A stretch of DNA of 64,000 nucleotides, taken from Actinernus sp. WN-2022 (taxonomy: Eukaryota > Cnidaria > Anthozoa > Actiniaria > Actinernidae). The DNA is taken from NCBI GenBank assembly GCA_030867875.1, contig JAOWCC010000577.1, positions 93,415,740 to 93,479,739 on the forward strand. Reading direction: 5' to 3'. Positions within the stretch are counted from its first letter, which is position 1, and every line of letters begins with the position of its first letter. Below, piece after piece: positions 10,741 to 22,724 of this stretch. The position numbers and the translations under genes are program-made. The notes under the pieces were generated by a model. It searched no databases, was not told the origin of the DNA, and was given only the letters and a program-made list of their open reading frames with translations.

Positions 10741-12110
10741 GCAACAACAACAACAACTTTATTTGTACCACGTGTTACATGTGAAGTTTACGGTGATTAA
10801 TTTACATAAATAAAAGTACGTGTATCCTAGAATAACTAAAAAGCTAATCTGGCTAGGGTGCAAAAATGTACGGATAAAGTGCAATTGAAGTTGACCACGA
10901 CTGGTAGTTTTAGATACATGAACTAACACAGACACAAACAAATAGGGGTATGAAAATAGATAGTAGTTATGGATAATACTATGTGAAGAAGGCAGAACCG
11001 ATACAGTATTTAGGGTAGAATGTATGTTAGTATGATGGAGAGGGTGGACAGAAGTATAGGTAGGATTTATATATATAACCAGATTAATATTTAAGTAGGA
11101 ACTCATTTTTCAATTTTCTTTTCAGGGCGTTGATCCTTAGTGGTTTATTGCTATAATCAATAGTATTCCAAACTTTAACTCCTGCAAATCTGACATTAAA
11201 GATCCCGTAGTTAGTGCGAGCTTTGGGAAGATAGTAATTGTGTCGGGAAGCAAGTCTGGTATTGTAGGAATATTTAGTGGTGAAAAGTTCATAAAAGTCA
11301 TCGAATGTGGTTGGTAGCTGGTAGCTCTATTGAGTAAAACTCGTGCATAAATATAGCAGTGTGGATAAATGATAGATCGTGAATTTTAAGTATTTGCAGC
11401 TGTTTAAAAATTGGCGAGGAATGAGCGTCGTGCTTTGAGAATGTTATGATAAGAAGCGCTCTCTTCTGGAGAATAAGTAAAGGATGGAGAGTTGACCTAT
11501 AAGTGTTACCCAAGATACGAATTCCATGCATAGGTTAAATAGGGATAAATCAAGGAGTAATACAGTTGAGTAGGTTTATTATTGATAGTTAAATTTACCA
11601 AGGAAGTGATCTTTTTTTGATGGGGATGAAATAGGACAACATTTGATTTATCAATATTTAGTCATAAACAAGTTTTAGTTCATTATTGGAGGTCCTTTCT
11701 AATTTAAGCAGATTATTGTCTGTGTAAAAAAGATTATTAGAGTCGTCAGCAAATATATTAAAAGTGAGAATTGAGGAACAGTTGCTATAAAGAAGAAGAA
11801 TCATTGATATCATTGATATAAAGAAGAAAAAGGACTGGCCCAAGCACGGACCCTTGTGGAACTCGGATGAAGTGCTGCCGATGATTGTATATTGCTTTAT
11901 GTTGCAAATATATAATGACTTGAACCAATTAAGAGCAATTCCCCGGATACCATAGTGCTCAAGTTTTTTCAATAAAATTGCGTGGTTGACAGTATCAAAA
12001 GCTTTGCTAAGGTCGAGAAAGAGGCCACAAGAAACATTTCCCTTTCCTATTGCCTGCTGAATCTTGTCAACAATGGTTAGGACCGCATGAGTTGTAAACT
12101 CACCTCCTTC
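10741..12110 (-). pseudogene. CR1/Rex-like LINE, 5'-truncated, RT to 3' tail
   Basis: Read on the minus strand it begins in the RT palm (GEFTTHAVLTIVDKI, then CGLFLDLSKAFDTVNHAILL near 12000). It continues with HYGIRGIALNWFKS, a disrupted PQG block, and FADD (FNIFADDSNNLFYT, 11745-11775, with an inserted residue). Next come the thumb region (GIRILGNTYRSTLHPLLILQ, 11470-11530), PIFKQLQILKIHDLS and a C-terminus near 11100. Several frameshifts and stops make it inactive. The 3' end shows AAATAAAG followed by (GTT)n at 10741-10758, the target-primed tail. The endonuclease domain is missing, as expected of 5' truncation. Confidence 0.85.
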
Positions 12111-12205
12111 AATATTAAAGATTCTAGTGCATGGGTGTCTAACAAAAGTAAATACCGTGCAGGTGCTATAAATAAGTTAAGACAAAAACTAGGTGTGTGA
12201 GTAAT

Positions 12206-12560
12206 TTAAAATGAAAACAAAATAATCTCTATTTTTATCCGGCCTGAATTGTCACATGCAATCATGGCACTTATTTCATCTGGTATACGGCACAAACAGT
12301 TACAGCTTGAATTTTTGAGCAAGCCATGCTGGAACTTTCTTGGTCCAGTTGCTGAATAAAATATATTCTGTATTTCTCCATGGTATATGGCATTTTTGTA
12401 TATATAGCAACGGGAAAATACAGCTAAAATCTTACCTGACGATCGCCACCACAGATGAACTGGGCTCCAGTCAAATCCCCACCCCTCCCACGAACTGTGA
12501 ACTTCATGTACAATGTACGTACTTGAAGCTATCAAGTAAAATCCCCGACCCCCTGGTGCC
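12206..12560 (-). other. Possible two-exon coding remnant, unidentified
   Basis: On the minus strand a donor-like CGTCAG|GTAAGATT at 12435 and an acceptor-like TTTATTCAG at 12352 bound an 84-bp potential intron. Joining across it gives a reading LTGAQFICGGDRQ then QLDQESSSMACSKIQAVT before a stop. The GGD block recalls DUF6589-type transposase relatives of cnidarians, but that is from memory and weak. A MITE lies immediately on the upstream side of exon 1. It could be chance. Confidence 0.25.
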
Positions 12561-12568
12561 ACAAAAAC

Positions 12569-13005
12569 CAGGAGCCCATAACTAGGATCGTCCATATCTC
12601 CTATATAGTTGTCACAGCGTTTTTACAAGTTGGGCTATTTTTAGATAATTTTTCCCGCCAATTGGTAGATTGCACCGTGGCAGAACAAAAGATGCCTCAT
12701 TAGCTACTTTTGTTATACTAAACAACATGGATGCAGGGCGTACACTTTGAGACGAAAATTCCCTGTTTGGCCTTGTATTTTTTTACGAGAGGGGGCCCTT
12801 AAAACCGGTAGCTACTGCACTTGTGCGTACAACTTGAAAATGGCTAGCTGCGCCCCTGGGATGCTACGCTTTTGTGATATGATTCCCTTAGGAATAATTG
12901 CAACTCAACAATAGCGGGAAACCATTCTAAAAATAACGTAACTTGTGAAAACGCTGTGACATAGGCCTAGTATGTGGGATGGACGCTCCTAGTTATGGGC
13001 TCCTG
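12569..13005. mobile_element. MITE, CGTCCAT family, copy 2 (437 bp)
   Basis: The outer ends AGGAGCCCATAACTAGGA (12570) and CCTAGTTATGGGCTCCTG (ending 13005) are inverted, followed inward by CGTCCAT and by GTCACAGCGTTTTTACAAG at 12610, matched by the complement at 12940-12960. It shares interior words with 8866-9156. A single end-like segment of the family is at 25760-25790. Confidence 0.7.
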
Positions 13006-13325
13006 CAAAAACTGATTAATCACCATCAAATCTCCCACATATCTCTACAGTTGATAAGTGCATAACTTTATTGGAAAAATCAATTAATATATAGGTGTAA
13101 CGCAGAAAGAAATAATGGTACTTTATCTGACTTTATTTTACTGCTACATATTGGAACATTACTGTAAAGTAAGAAATCGTGAATACACCTAGCTATTTCA
13201 AAACAGCGCCGCAATGGCGAATTCTTGGATGTACAGCGTTTTTTAGTGTGTTCTAAAGGTAAACATGTGGAAATGTTCAAAGTTTAAGTTATTATTGCTG
13301 TTGTTATATAGCTTGTGTAGCCTGT
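13006..13325. other. Gene-free stretch
   Basis: No gene or repeat identified. Confidence 0.3.
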
Positions 13326-13585
13326 AAAATCACGTGATCGATAACGTCATCGTTACGGCATCACCACCAAGTGATTCATGAGGACCCAATACAACCCAAT
13401 ACCATGTCTGTCAATTTTTTATCTGCCTGGCATTAGAAGTGAGGGCGATACCGGCATGTACTTAAACTGATCACGTGACGGATGGCGTCATCGTTACATC
13501 ACCACGAAGTGATTTATGGGGACCCAAGACCATATCTGTCAAAGTTTGAGCCACCTGCCATTTATATTAAGCGAGTCAGCCATGA
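13326..13585. repeat. Two diverged tandem copies of about 130-145 bp
   Basis: CACGTGA, GTCATCGTTAC, ATCACCACNAAGTGATT and GGACCCAA occur in the same order in 13326-13455 and again in 13467-13585. Both copies include a GTCTGTCAA word. Confidence 0.6.
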
Positions 13586-13719
13586 AAACGTACAAGGTAT
13601 TACGTCACTATCGGCGGGACCCAAGTAAGCGTATGAGCATATGAGCACACACATTTCCCACATGGATAACATAGCTACTCGTTCAAGTATATAAATACGC
13701 TTGCCTATACACTTTACAG

Positions 13720-13869
13720 TTGGCTCAATGTTGTCCCATTTCAAATCTTTCGGGGAAAATATTCTTTGTCCGCAGTATTTCAATATCATTATATCTACTC
13801 ATGCAGCAATGAAAGAAACAAACACAAGGGGATAGTCACGTGATCTGAAATGGGACAACATTGAGCCAA
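13720..13869. repeat. Inverted repeat abutting a minisatellite
   Basis: Arms 13720-13747 and 13842-13869 match at 27 of 28 positions (GGCTCAATGTTGTCCCATTT). The right arm ends one base before the first 60-bp tandem unit, which suggests that the array grew at the end of a foldback element. Confidence 0.7.
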
Positions 13870-13870
13870 G

Positions 13871-14245
13871 CGGAAAAGGTCTATTGACGTTGCTCAAGTA
13901 CTCATCGCCGATTCTCCTCTTGCTACTAAACGGAAAAGGTATATTGACGTTGCTCAAGTACTCATCGCCGATTCTCCTCTTGCTACTAAACGGAAAAGGT
14001 ATATTGACGTTGCTCAAGTACTCATCGCCGATTCTCCTCTTGCTACTAAACGGAAAAGGTATATTGACGTTGCTCAAGTACTCATCGCCGATTCTCCTCT
14101 TGCTACTAAACGGAAAAGGTATATTGACGTTGCTCAAGTACTCATCGCCGATTCTCCTCTTGCTACTAAGCGGAAAAGGTATATTGACGTTGCTCAAGTA
14201 CTCATCGCCGATTCTCCTCTTGCTACTAAGCGGAAAAGGTATATT
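13871..14245. repeat. 60-bp minisatellite, six units plus partial
   Basis: The unit starts CGGAAAAGGTATATTGACG and repeats with exact 60-base spacing. Copies differ only at isolated positions (GGTCTAT in the first; CTAAA to CTAAG in the last). Because 60 is a multiple of 3 and no stops occur, the array is open in a frame on each strand (a 20-residue repeat either way). I treat these as fortuitous ORFs, not genes. Confidence 0.92.
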
Positions 14246-14444
14246 CCAACAGGAACCAACGTTCCACATCAACGTTTAATAATTAATTAAATTAAATTAA
14301 TTAAATCGATTACTATTATTATTACAATTTTCATTCTGCTAACAGCTTAGTGAATGAGCGAGTGAGTGAGTGACACTATTTCCCCAACCATCCCGATAAC
14401 TCGTTTCTGCGCTTGCGCACATCCACGAATGAAAAAAGGTATCC

Positions 14445-14626
14445 CGAATAATTCCCAGACCGAAATGGATTGTGGTTATTATAACTGTCTAGCTGTGCAA
14501 AACGGATAAACTACAGTGTGAATTCGAATATCCATTCGCAGGAGACCATTAATATTCGTCTTAAATGCAAACGAATTCATCAGACTTTAAGCCACAGCGA
14601 CACTCCATTTTGGTCTGGGAATATCG
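14445..14626. mobile_element. MITE with CCCAGACC ends
   Basis: The left arm CGAATAATTCCCAGACCGAA (14445) pairs with the right arm TTTTGGTCTGGGAATATCG (14608-14626). Confidence 0.55.
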
Positions 14627-15360
14627 CTTGTCGTTTGCATTTGCTGTTTGTCTAGGACAACCTTTTTATACTGAATAGTAAATGCATATAGAATATACCT
14701 TTGATAAAACCATCATGATTGACATTCTCTACCTCGGTATAAATCATCAATCCAGTAACAAATAAATGAATATAACATTGCCGGATGCCGCCGCCGTTTT
14801 ATTTTGAGTGGCCGGTTGATATAAAGAACCTAATTAAGACTTTTGTAAATAAAAGCCGGAATGTTCACCAAATAGCACTTTAGCTTTGCAATATTGTGAC
14901 ATACGGTCCATGTTTTTTCCCTTCGCCTTGTGATCAATATATTATTTCACTAGTTACGTATACATGAAAAGTGATAGCTTATAGGATCCGAGATAGCTTG
15001 ATTCATATCACGCTAGAGCTCTGGCTACTTCCATAAAAATAGGTTGGTATGGTCAACTTATCTTTAAAATTATTTTATAATTATATAGAAATGTTAGTCG
15101 TTTATCAAAATATCTCTATATAATTGAAGCGTAAAACTGTGCGGAAACTTGCTTACAATTGACACACTACAGGCATAGGCAAGGTACACAAGAACACACC
15201 CTTTATTCAAGATTTACGTTGTAAATGGAAGCCTAGAAAATCCCATACAAATGCTATTATACAGATCGTACACTTGGGCTACCTGTAGTATGATGAACAA
15301 ATCATGTTATCATATTTCCTCTATCTCATTTCGTGTATCTTTCGATATACGCTCGAGTAA
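14627..15360. other. Gene-free stretch
   Basis: AT-rich unique-looking sequence. No gene or RNA was recognised. Confidence 0.3.
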
Positions 15361-15500
15361 ACAGTACCGCTCGAAACCAACATTCCGATTGTACATTATC
15401 CTGTAGCTCTATTATATTGTTTTTGTACTGCATATTGTAAAGCTAGGGTGTTTTGTATTGTTTAGTAACCAATGCTGTGGCTCGTTTCGAGCGGTACAGG
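15361..15500. mobile_element. GTACCGCTCGAAAC MITE, copy 1
   Basis: The ends GTACCGCTCGAAAC (15364) and GTTTCGAGCGGTAC (15483-15496) are exact complements. The interior matches 25063-25171 in reverse orientation (GAGCCACAGCATTG and AATAGAGCTACA words), confirming a two-copy family. Confidence 0.75.
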
Positions 15501-16459
15501 CCGGCTCCGATATGCGGCCAAGACTTGGCACAGAAGCACTGACCTCCAAACTGACGAGTATGTACATGCACGCAGACTTTGGGTGTAATGAAATCAGTTA
15601 TGCAACTCAACAAATGTATAATGCAGGACTCTCGTGTCATTACAAACTCCTAAAGTTTGATTTTAATATATTTTATTGTCGTCTTAGACTGCTTTAACTT
15701 CATTATATGATTTTATTATTCAGGCAAATGCAGCCCGGCTTATCAGTAGCAAACAAGTCCAGGCTAAGGTTTCATTACTGAATTATTATTAATTGTCCTG
15801 CCTTTGGTATTACAACTTAGTACATTTAGTAGAGATACAATGATCCAAATTAATTTACTGAAATCATGACAGGTATACATTTATACGAGAAAATCCTTTT
15901 CTAATTACTCTAGATGCCGGGTGTTTGACAACAATCGCAAAGTGATTTAGTTAGTACTGAACAGTACTGTTGAAGCTCAGTCGTAAGCGACCACGTTAAA
16001 CGGCTAAAATGAAGGTTTCAAAGGTTTCATGTTTGACTAAGGAACTTATATAAGAAACATAATCGCTTACAAGAGGTGGTCGCCGCTCAGATGGGATCCA
16101 CTCTCGATGTATACATACAAATAGTTAGTCTGTCGGATGTCGTTTTCACTCCGGTGACTTTGATGTTCGCGTGACGTGGCCAGTAAAACCAGGATAGCGC
16201 GTCGGCGTCGAAATTAAAGCCACCAGCTACATGATTAGTATGTATGTATGTATGTTGTATTGGATTTATAGCTTTCTCCCACGTACCCGTCGACTTCTTT
16301 GGGTTCAACATGGAACGAATTCAATCTCTGGAGGACTAGGTACCAATCTATCTCTAGGGAGCTCATAGTTGTTATTATCGAATTGCTGCAAGAAAAGGGA
16401 TACTTTTCGAAAAAGATGACATTTGCAGACAAACCGTGATAAATTACAGTGAAACAGTC
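15501..16459. other. Gene-free stretch
   Basis: Contains a (TATG)n microsatellite at about 16238-16254. The short ORFs have no recognisable domains. Confidence 0.35.
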
Positions 16460-16615
16460 AAGTAAGTAAGTAAGCGACTTTATTTAGGTGTTCATATACT
16501 TAGCTTTGCAGCTAACTGGGGCACTAGTCCTACGATCAGTTTTACGTCCGAGAAGACGTGAAGGTCTAACCGTTTACTGTATTATGTAAAGGCAGCACCT
16601 TCTACTCAATCCATG

Positions 16616-16649
<34 letters not shown>

Positions 16650-16702
16650 GGGGTTTGAACCGGCGCTTCTAAGCACGGATCAAGTAATCGGAAGATGGTT
16701 AG
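16460..16702 (-). mobile_element. tRNA-derived SINE, copy 1
   Basis: On the minus strand a B-box-like GGTTCAAACCCC (about 16650) lies in the head. The body (GAAGACGTGAAGGTCTAACC read on the plus strand, then GGCAG-ACCTTCTACTCA) matches 55355-55532. The 3' tail is AAATAAAGTCGC followed by (TTAC)n at 16460-16477. Pol III-type promoter boxes and a LINE-like tail are the signature of a SINE. Confidence 0.65.
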
Positions 16703-16911
16703 TAAAGCGAGGAACTGAAATCAAGATGGCCATCAGAAGTTTTAATTAGTTTAATCGGCGTTTAGCGGCAATCCGTCTTGACCGTAAAGTACGTACGTAC
16801 TTTCTCACCCATATGCTTAACATGCTCAAACATTGGTACAACATGTGTTGAATCCGACCTATCAACTGTTTGAAATATATTGAAAGCATGTCGGAGACAG
16901 TTTGATGTCAT

Positions 16912-17065
16912 TTAAACATACATACATATATATACATAGTTTATTCAAGATACAAGAAAAAAGTATTTACAAATACGGATACGGATTAAAAATCAACAAT
17001 GGTCTATGAACTAATTAATTAACAAAAACTGAGTATTTGTACTGTAACAGTTACATTTTGCAGAT
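16912..17065 (-). mobile_element. Probable LINE 3' end
   Basis: On the minus strand GAATAAACTATG runs into a (TATG/TATA)n tail at 16912-16940, as in the other LINEs here. The upstream sequence is 3' UTR-like and interrupted by the next element. Confidence 0.4.
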
Positions 17066-17069
17066 TTAA

Positions 17070-17376
17070 AGGAGCAGTGTCACGATTCTGATTGGTTGTT
17101 ATAGACAATGGCAAAATCACGCTATGTCACGCGCTGCTGCAAATTTCCCTTTCGATTGAAATAAATAAAATGCTGCTTTATAAAATATAACATCAAACCT
17201 AACCATATAATACTGAAGTATAGTTTTAAAGCAATTTCGGCTCGAGATATCGTGCAAATACGCCGATGCAAGCGGATTACTCACGGACTTCTACTTCTGT
17301 CACATCTTTTGATTTCTTGTCCGCCTGACCCATTTTCAAAACTTTGGGCATGAATACTAATCGTGACACTGCTCCT
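17070..17376. mobile_element. 307-bp MITE flanked by TTAA
   Basis: It starts AGGAGCAGTGTCACGATT and ends with the complement (AATCGTGACACTGCTCCT). TTAA is at 17066-17069 and 17377-17380. There is no ORF. A piggyBac/Kolobok-type target site is implied. Confidence 0.8.
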
Positions 17377-17884
17377 TTAACGCGTAGCTTATATAACTGT
17401 GATTTACTCTAGTGCGTTTTGGTGCCAGTTCAAAAAAGTCAGTAAAATCTAGTTTGTTGATATAAAAGACTGTCTTATAGCGTTCAATTAAAGGAATATA
17501 TGGTCTATGTTTTTCAAGGGTTAGCCAACCCAAAATGTTGCATAGTTCCTCGTAGCTCGTTTCCCCTTTTTTTCTGTCTAAGGGCCACTTGAAGCGATTT
17601 CAAGATCGATTATAACCAATATTCATGTATTATAGAATCTATAAATATGAAACTTTCTGCAATCTGAAAAACAGACCGACTGGAGGTAAATACGACATAA
17701 TTCACAGTATTGGGTATAATTATCTCGCCGGAGAGGCAATGAAAATTTTAATTCAATAGTTATTAAAATTCAATTTTGCCTTCTACTGTTCGATGAGCCC
17801 TTGAGATTTCTTGAGCAGTGTAGTGATCAATAGGATTGAATAGAATGCAGGAAACTAAGTTTAATTTATTTGGCAGTGAGTTGA

Positions 17885-18415
17885 ACTGAAACTTTATTTA
17901 TCCACAGAGTTCTGATCAGTTTTAATAGAAGCCGTGCTATAAATATATATAGTCTCATCAAGTATGACTACATAACTAATATATAACATAAACATATTTT
18001 TTTTTTTTACAAATACTGTAATAATAAAAAATACTCTACTAAAAGTAAAAACACGTATTGATGTTAAAAAAAATAGGAATTAAATCTCATCAAGGAGAGT
18101 CTTGAACGAGGCAAGATATTTTGCATTACGTAGATCTATTGGTAGTTTATTCCACAAAGTCGCCCCGTCATATGAAACACTCTTTTTAAGATTTTCAGTA
18201 TTGGGGCGGGGCATGTAAAGCTTCGCGCAGGAGCCTCTGAGATCGTGATGCGTTGTTTTGTTCACTGAGGTAAAGAGCTCAGCAAGATATTCAGGCGCCA
18301 ATCCATTGAGGATTTTGTGCATTACTAGTGCTTTGCGTTTTATTCTTTGTTCATCAAGTAATACATCGTAGTAATGTAGCACTTTCTCTATTTTCGGCAC
18401 ACATAATTGTTCTTT
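17885..18415 (-). pseudogene. CR1/L2-like LINE (element A), C-terminus and 3' UTR
   Basis: The minus-strand translation DEQRIKRKALVMHKILNGLA, LAELFTSVNKTTHHDLRG, LYMPRPNTENLKKSVSYDGA and TLWNKLPIDLRNAKYLASF aligns residue by residue with the end of the LINE at 62546-63514. It is therefore the same family. The 3' UTR ends near 17885 in GGATAAATAAAGTTTC. The upstream part of the same ORF resumes at 21104 beyond an inserted L1-like element. Confidence 0.85.
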
Positions 18416-18423
18416 TTTTTCCT

Positions 18424-18459
<36 letters not shown>

Positions 18460-21103
18460 TACACTTACAATTTACACTACAACATTCCAATGTTACAACA
18501 ATACAGAAACGAAAATAAAGGAATAACGAGAGAAAAAAGACAGTTGGAAGTGACTACAACAGAAACAAACTGCAATTAAATAATTTTTGCCCACTTGCTT
18601 TGAAAATATAATAATTTTTTGTTCCTTATGGATATTTCTCGTAGAACTTCTAATTTGTTTTGGAAAAAAGCAAGAAAGCTGTCAAAACGTAAGCTACCAT
18701 TATTTATATTTGTGATAAAGATAAAATATTTTGCAACAAGGATAACATAATTTAAGATATCTTCGTGTTTTGTATTTTCGTGCTGTCCATATATAGTATT
18801 AAACCTTCAGTTAAATTGACCTGCTGTTGCCATTTGATATGCCACCACTCTTGAAATGTTACCTAGAATGAAGCTGAAACCTCGCATTGTATAAACATAT
18901 GGAGTAATGTATGCTTGTCTTTACCGCACAGCTGACAAATGTCACTTTCACACAAATTTGCTCGAAATAGCATAACCTGGATTGGGAGAATATTGTGAAT
19001 TATTTTGTATTGAAACATTGATAGTTTTACTTCTTTGGTAATTAAGAAAGGAAATTTATAGACTTTGTAAATGTCTTCTTTGGAAAAACCAAATCGCAAG
19101 ATTTTACCTTCGGCTGTTGGGGGGACAAAACTACTAGTAAGAATGGCTGCATAAGCAATTCGTGTAGTAACTTTTGTTTTGAGTGGCGGTTTAATTTCAG
19201 TCTGCCTTAAAGGAATAAGTGTGTTTTTTATAATAATTTTCCAATTTGATGGGATGGCACTTATAAGTCCGTAATATAAGGTACTACAAAGTTGAATTTA
19301 TGTTGAAATTCGGAAAGGGATAGAAATTTTAAATTTTCATTTAATAAGTCTTGGATACGAAAGATGTTTTTTGAATACCAACCTGTATAAAAGATCATAT
19401 TTCTGTCAATTAAAATATTTTTGTTGTTCCACAGAATTCCTTTCCTTATGTCCGTTACATCTTCAAGGATTAAATGTTTATAATCTTGCCAATATTTTAG
19501 TATCTTACAATAGAAAGGTGGAAGATTGTCTAATTGGAGCAAATTGACATCATATTGACACTGAGTTAAGAGTGAGAGACCACCGTGTTGTCTTAGTGCA
19601 TGTTCAGGTATAAATTTCCAGGCGGCTTCATTATTTTGTTGTAACCTATTTACCCAGGCGATCTTGAGCGCCTTTTCCATTATCTGGAAGTCTATAATTT
19701 TTAGACCACCGCTTTTGTTTTTGTGCTTTTTTTTTATTTTGGGTTTATTTTCCCATATAAAGTTAAAAATTAGCGTATTTATCTCATTTATTGTATGCTG
19801 GGAAATAGTGAGAACTGATGCATTATAAATTAACTTGGATAAGGCTAATGTTTTTACTATATTAATCCTTCCAATTAAAGTAAGTTTTCTTCTTTTCCAA
19901 GCGTTTAACGTTTTTTTCTATGTTGTGTATTTTATCATCAAAATTTAGTTTGTTAGCATGATCTGTGTCATATGGAAAAAAGACACCTAAAGCACATATT
20001 GGCTCCTGCGGCCATTTAAATCCGAAAGGGGTATCGCAGCTGTTTTGCCAACAACCTAGCCACGTTGCTTCTTCTGTTTTGGTAGCGTTTATTTCTAAAC
20101 CAGAACAAAACTTAAATTCTTCTAAAACTTTTAGAAGGTGAATAATTGAATTTTGATCACGGACGAATACAGTAGTATCGTCAGCATACTGTGATTTTTT
20201 TATTTCTTTGTCGCCAACCTTAATTCCTTTAATGAGGTTATCATTTTTGAGAGTTTTGGCAAGAAGCTCGAGACCAATTATAAATAGGAGACCTGATAAT
20301 GGGCTGCCTTGTCTTACTCCTCGTTCTAAACGAAAAAACGACGATGCATGACCATTGTTTAGTACACAGCTTGAAATATTGTTACAAAAAATCTTAAACC
20401 AGTTTAATAAGTCTGGGCCAAAATTCAATAGTTTGAGAACGTTTTCCAGATAGTGCCATTCAATAGTATCAAAAGCTTTTCGAAAGTCAATAAAAACAGC
20501 GATCCCTGGAATATTCTGTTTTGTAGTATAATACATATTAATGTCTTGTATGAGCCTAATATTTTCTCCAATATAACGCCCAGATCAAACATATCCTGTT
20601 TGATCTGGATTTATGATCCTAGGTAGTACCTTTTCTAAGCGTTTTGCAATGGCTTTAGTAAGAATTTTATAATCGACATTTAGCAAAGATATCGGTCTTA
20701 GATTTTCTAGCAGGGTTTTGTCTTTGTATTTTTTTGGTATTAAAGATATTATACCGCGCCTTTGTGATATCGATAGAGTACCTGTTTGAAATGCGTAATT
20801 AAAATTTTCATAATCATCAATGTTGACGTTTTTGGATTTGTAGAGGACTTCATAAAAACGTTCTTCTTCTTTTAAAATCTAAAATTGGTTGCTTGTTGTC
20901 GTGTTATCAAGTAATCTTAGTTTTGTGATAGATTTTCTGGTATGGTTTCTTTTTTCTAGGTTGTAGAAGTATCTTGGGTTGCGTTCTCCATGTTCGTGCC
21001 ATCTGGCTTTACTCCTGAGAATTGTTCCACGTGTTTTATGTAACATAATATTTTCAAGACGCATTTTTGTAGAATTAAGTTCTTCTAAGGTTTGTTTACA
21101 GAA
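18416..21103 (-). pseudogene. L1/Tx1-like LINE inserted in element A
   Basis: Minus strand, 5'-truncated, ending in a long poly(A) (T-run 18416-18455). Visible blocks in order are RSKARWHEHGERNPRYFYNL (about 21010), LRPISLLNVDYKILTKAIA, GYV-stop-SGRYIGENIRL (TGA near 20583), VFIDFRKAFDTIEW, GVRQGSPLSGLLFIIGLELL, SQYADDTTVFV (about 20190), GLEINATKTE, the connection region, AWKFIPEHALRQHGGL (about 19590) and a C-terminal CQLCGKDKHTLLHMFIQC knuckle (about 18930). YADD is intact, but stops and frameshifts abound. Flanking AAGAATAATT (about 21104-21113) and AAGAACAATT (about 18402-18412), read on the minus strand, are a candidate target-site duplication (9 of 10). Confidence 0.88.
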
Positions 21104-21475
21104 TTATTCTTGCTGCTCTATATTTTTGAATTTTTGCAACTTTTCCGAAAGCACTTTGCCAATGTTTCCCCAGACCTCACTGCAGTATTCAAAATGTGGT
21201 TGAACTAAACTGTTACATACCGTAATGAGTGTGTTCCGGGAAACAGATAGTCTTACTATTATCATCGCACCAAGACCAGAGGCTACCATTTTCATTACGC
21301 ATGCATTCAATATGTTTTCCCCAAGTTAGGTGCTCATCGACTATTACTCCTACAGATTTGCTATGCTTGATACTTTTTATTAGCTGATCACCAATCACAA
21401 CTAGTGGCTGATTTACCATTTTTGAAAGCCTTTGGCGGTTTTGGCAACGTTTAAGTGTAATTTGTTGGAGACCGG
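21104..21475 (-). pseudogene. Element A (CR1/L2-like), RT thumb segment
   Basis: The minus-strand reading LHLNVAKT-like, QPLVVIGDQLIKSIKHSKSV, GVIVDEHLTWGKHI, SGLGA, SVSRNTLITVCNSLVQPHFE and YCSEVWGNIGKVLSEKLQKF, ending at an NRAARII block, matches the 62546-63514 LINE. It is interrupted downstream by the L1-like element and upstream at 21476 by another insertion. Confidence 0.82.
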
Positions 21476-22724
21476 TTAAAGGGACATGGTCACCTGGTAG
21501 TCATGCGCAGTAAGCATGCAGAAAGTACTAATTAAATCAACATCTTCCCGGTTGAGCGAGCGTACGCGAGAAGGTCGCAAAGGGGAGGATTTGTAGTAGC
21601 ATTTTGATGGCTGACGGCCCTGTATTAGGGAACTACGTTGTAACAATGGCTTCAGAGTCGATGGAGGAAAAAAGTTGAGTTGGACCGGACAACATTTGGA
21701 CAAATAGTTATGTTCTTAGAATGTTGAACATTCTTGATTTGGATAATTTTGCATAAAATCTGATATCGGCGAATTATGTCCAAACACTGCAAATCGAACA
21801 AAAAGTACATTACATACATATGAAGCTGTAAAATAAGTTTCCAGTCCATAAAAGCTGATAGTTCGAACTAGTACAAACACGCTAGTATTTAAAGCTCAAA
21901 TGATATTCTTCACAAGTAAACACTGTAGTGTTCAAGCACTACACAATGCTTCCAAAACTGTAGGAAAACTCCCGTTTAAAAATTCCCTGAAGTCCAAATA
22001 ACCACAGCAGCTCACACAGGATAGTCTTCTGTGAGCAATATACATTCATTTCAAGCTATCAAAATTGTTTTGGAGTCCATAAAAACCGATAGATCGAACT
22101 AGTACAAACAAGCTCATTATATGGTCGAGAGCGCTACAGTATGCTTCCAAAACTGTAGGCAAACTCCCGTTTAAAAATTTCCTGATGCCCAAATAACCAC
22201 AGCAGCTCACACAGGATAGTCTTCTGAGCAATTGAAATTCGCGTGAAGGTATCGAAATTGTTTAGGAGTTGAAAAACGATAGATCGAACTAGTACAAACC
22301 AGCTCGTTATTAATTCACAGACTGCGTTACGAGTATAAACAGCGCGCTACACTATGCTTACAAAAGTGTACGAAATGCACCGTTCAAACATTCCCTGATT
22401 CCAAATAACTACAGCAGCTCACACAGGATAGCCATGTGAACAATCGACATTCATTTGAAGTGATAAAAATTATTTCCAAGTGCATGACATCCGATCAATC
22501 GAACTAATACAAACATACCGTTAGTTCACGTCACGCTGACTTCGTGTTTTTTTTCGAAATTTTCTAGCTCGTTTTCGCAAATCTATAGAACTAATCAATA
22601 TATACATCAAAAATACTGTACGAAGTTTGGAGGACTAATGGCCCACACAAGCTTTTAGATTGAACCAGAGTATACCACGCTCGCATTGATGGCGGATAAG
22701 TTGAATTTTCCCGTGGCCCACGGT
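21476..22724. mobile_element. Insertion in element A carrying a tandem satellite
   Basis: It begins at TTAA (21476-21479) followed by AGGGACATGGTCACC, the style of the other TTAA-flanked elements. The matching right end is not evident (end near 22724 inferred from where RT coding resumes). It contains tandem units that start CGAACTAGTACAAAC at about 21863, 22096, 22285 and, diverged, 22499. Each includes CAGCAGCTCACACAGGATAG, with unit lengths of about 190-235 bp. Confidence 0.55.

Noticed and set aside
13799..14279. Overlapping ORFs on both strands of the 60-bp array
   Set aside because: Same cause: 60-base periodicity without stops on either strand. No signal of a real start or selection.
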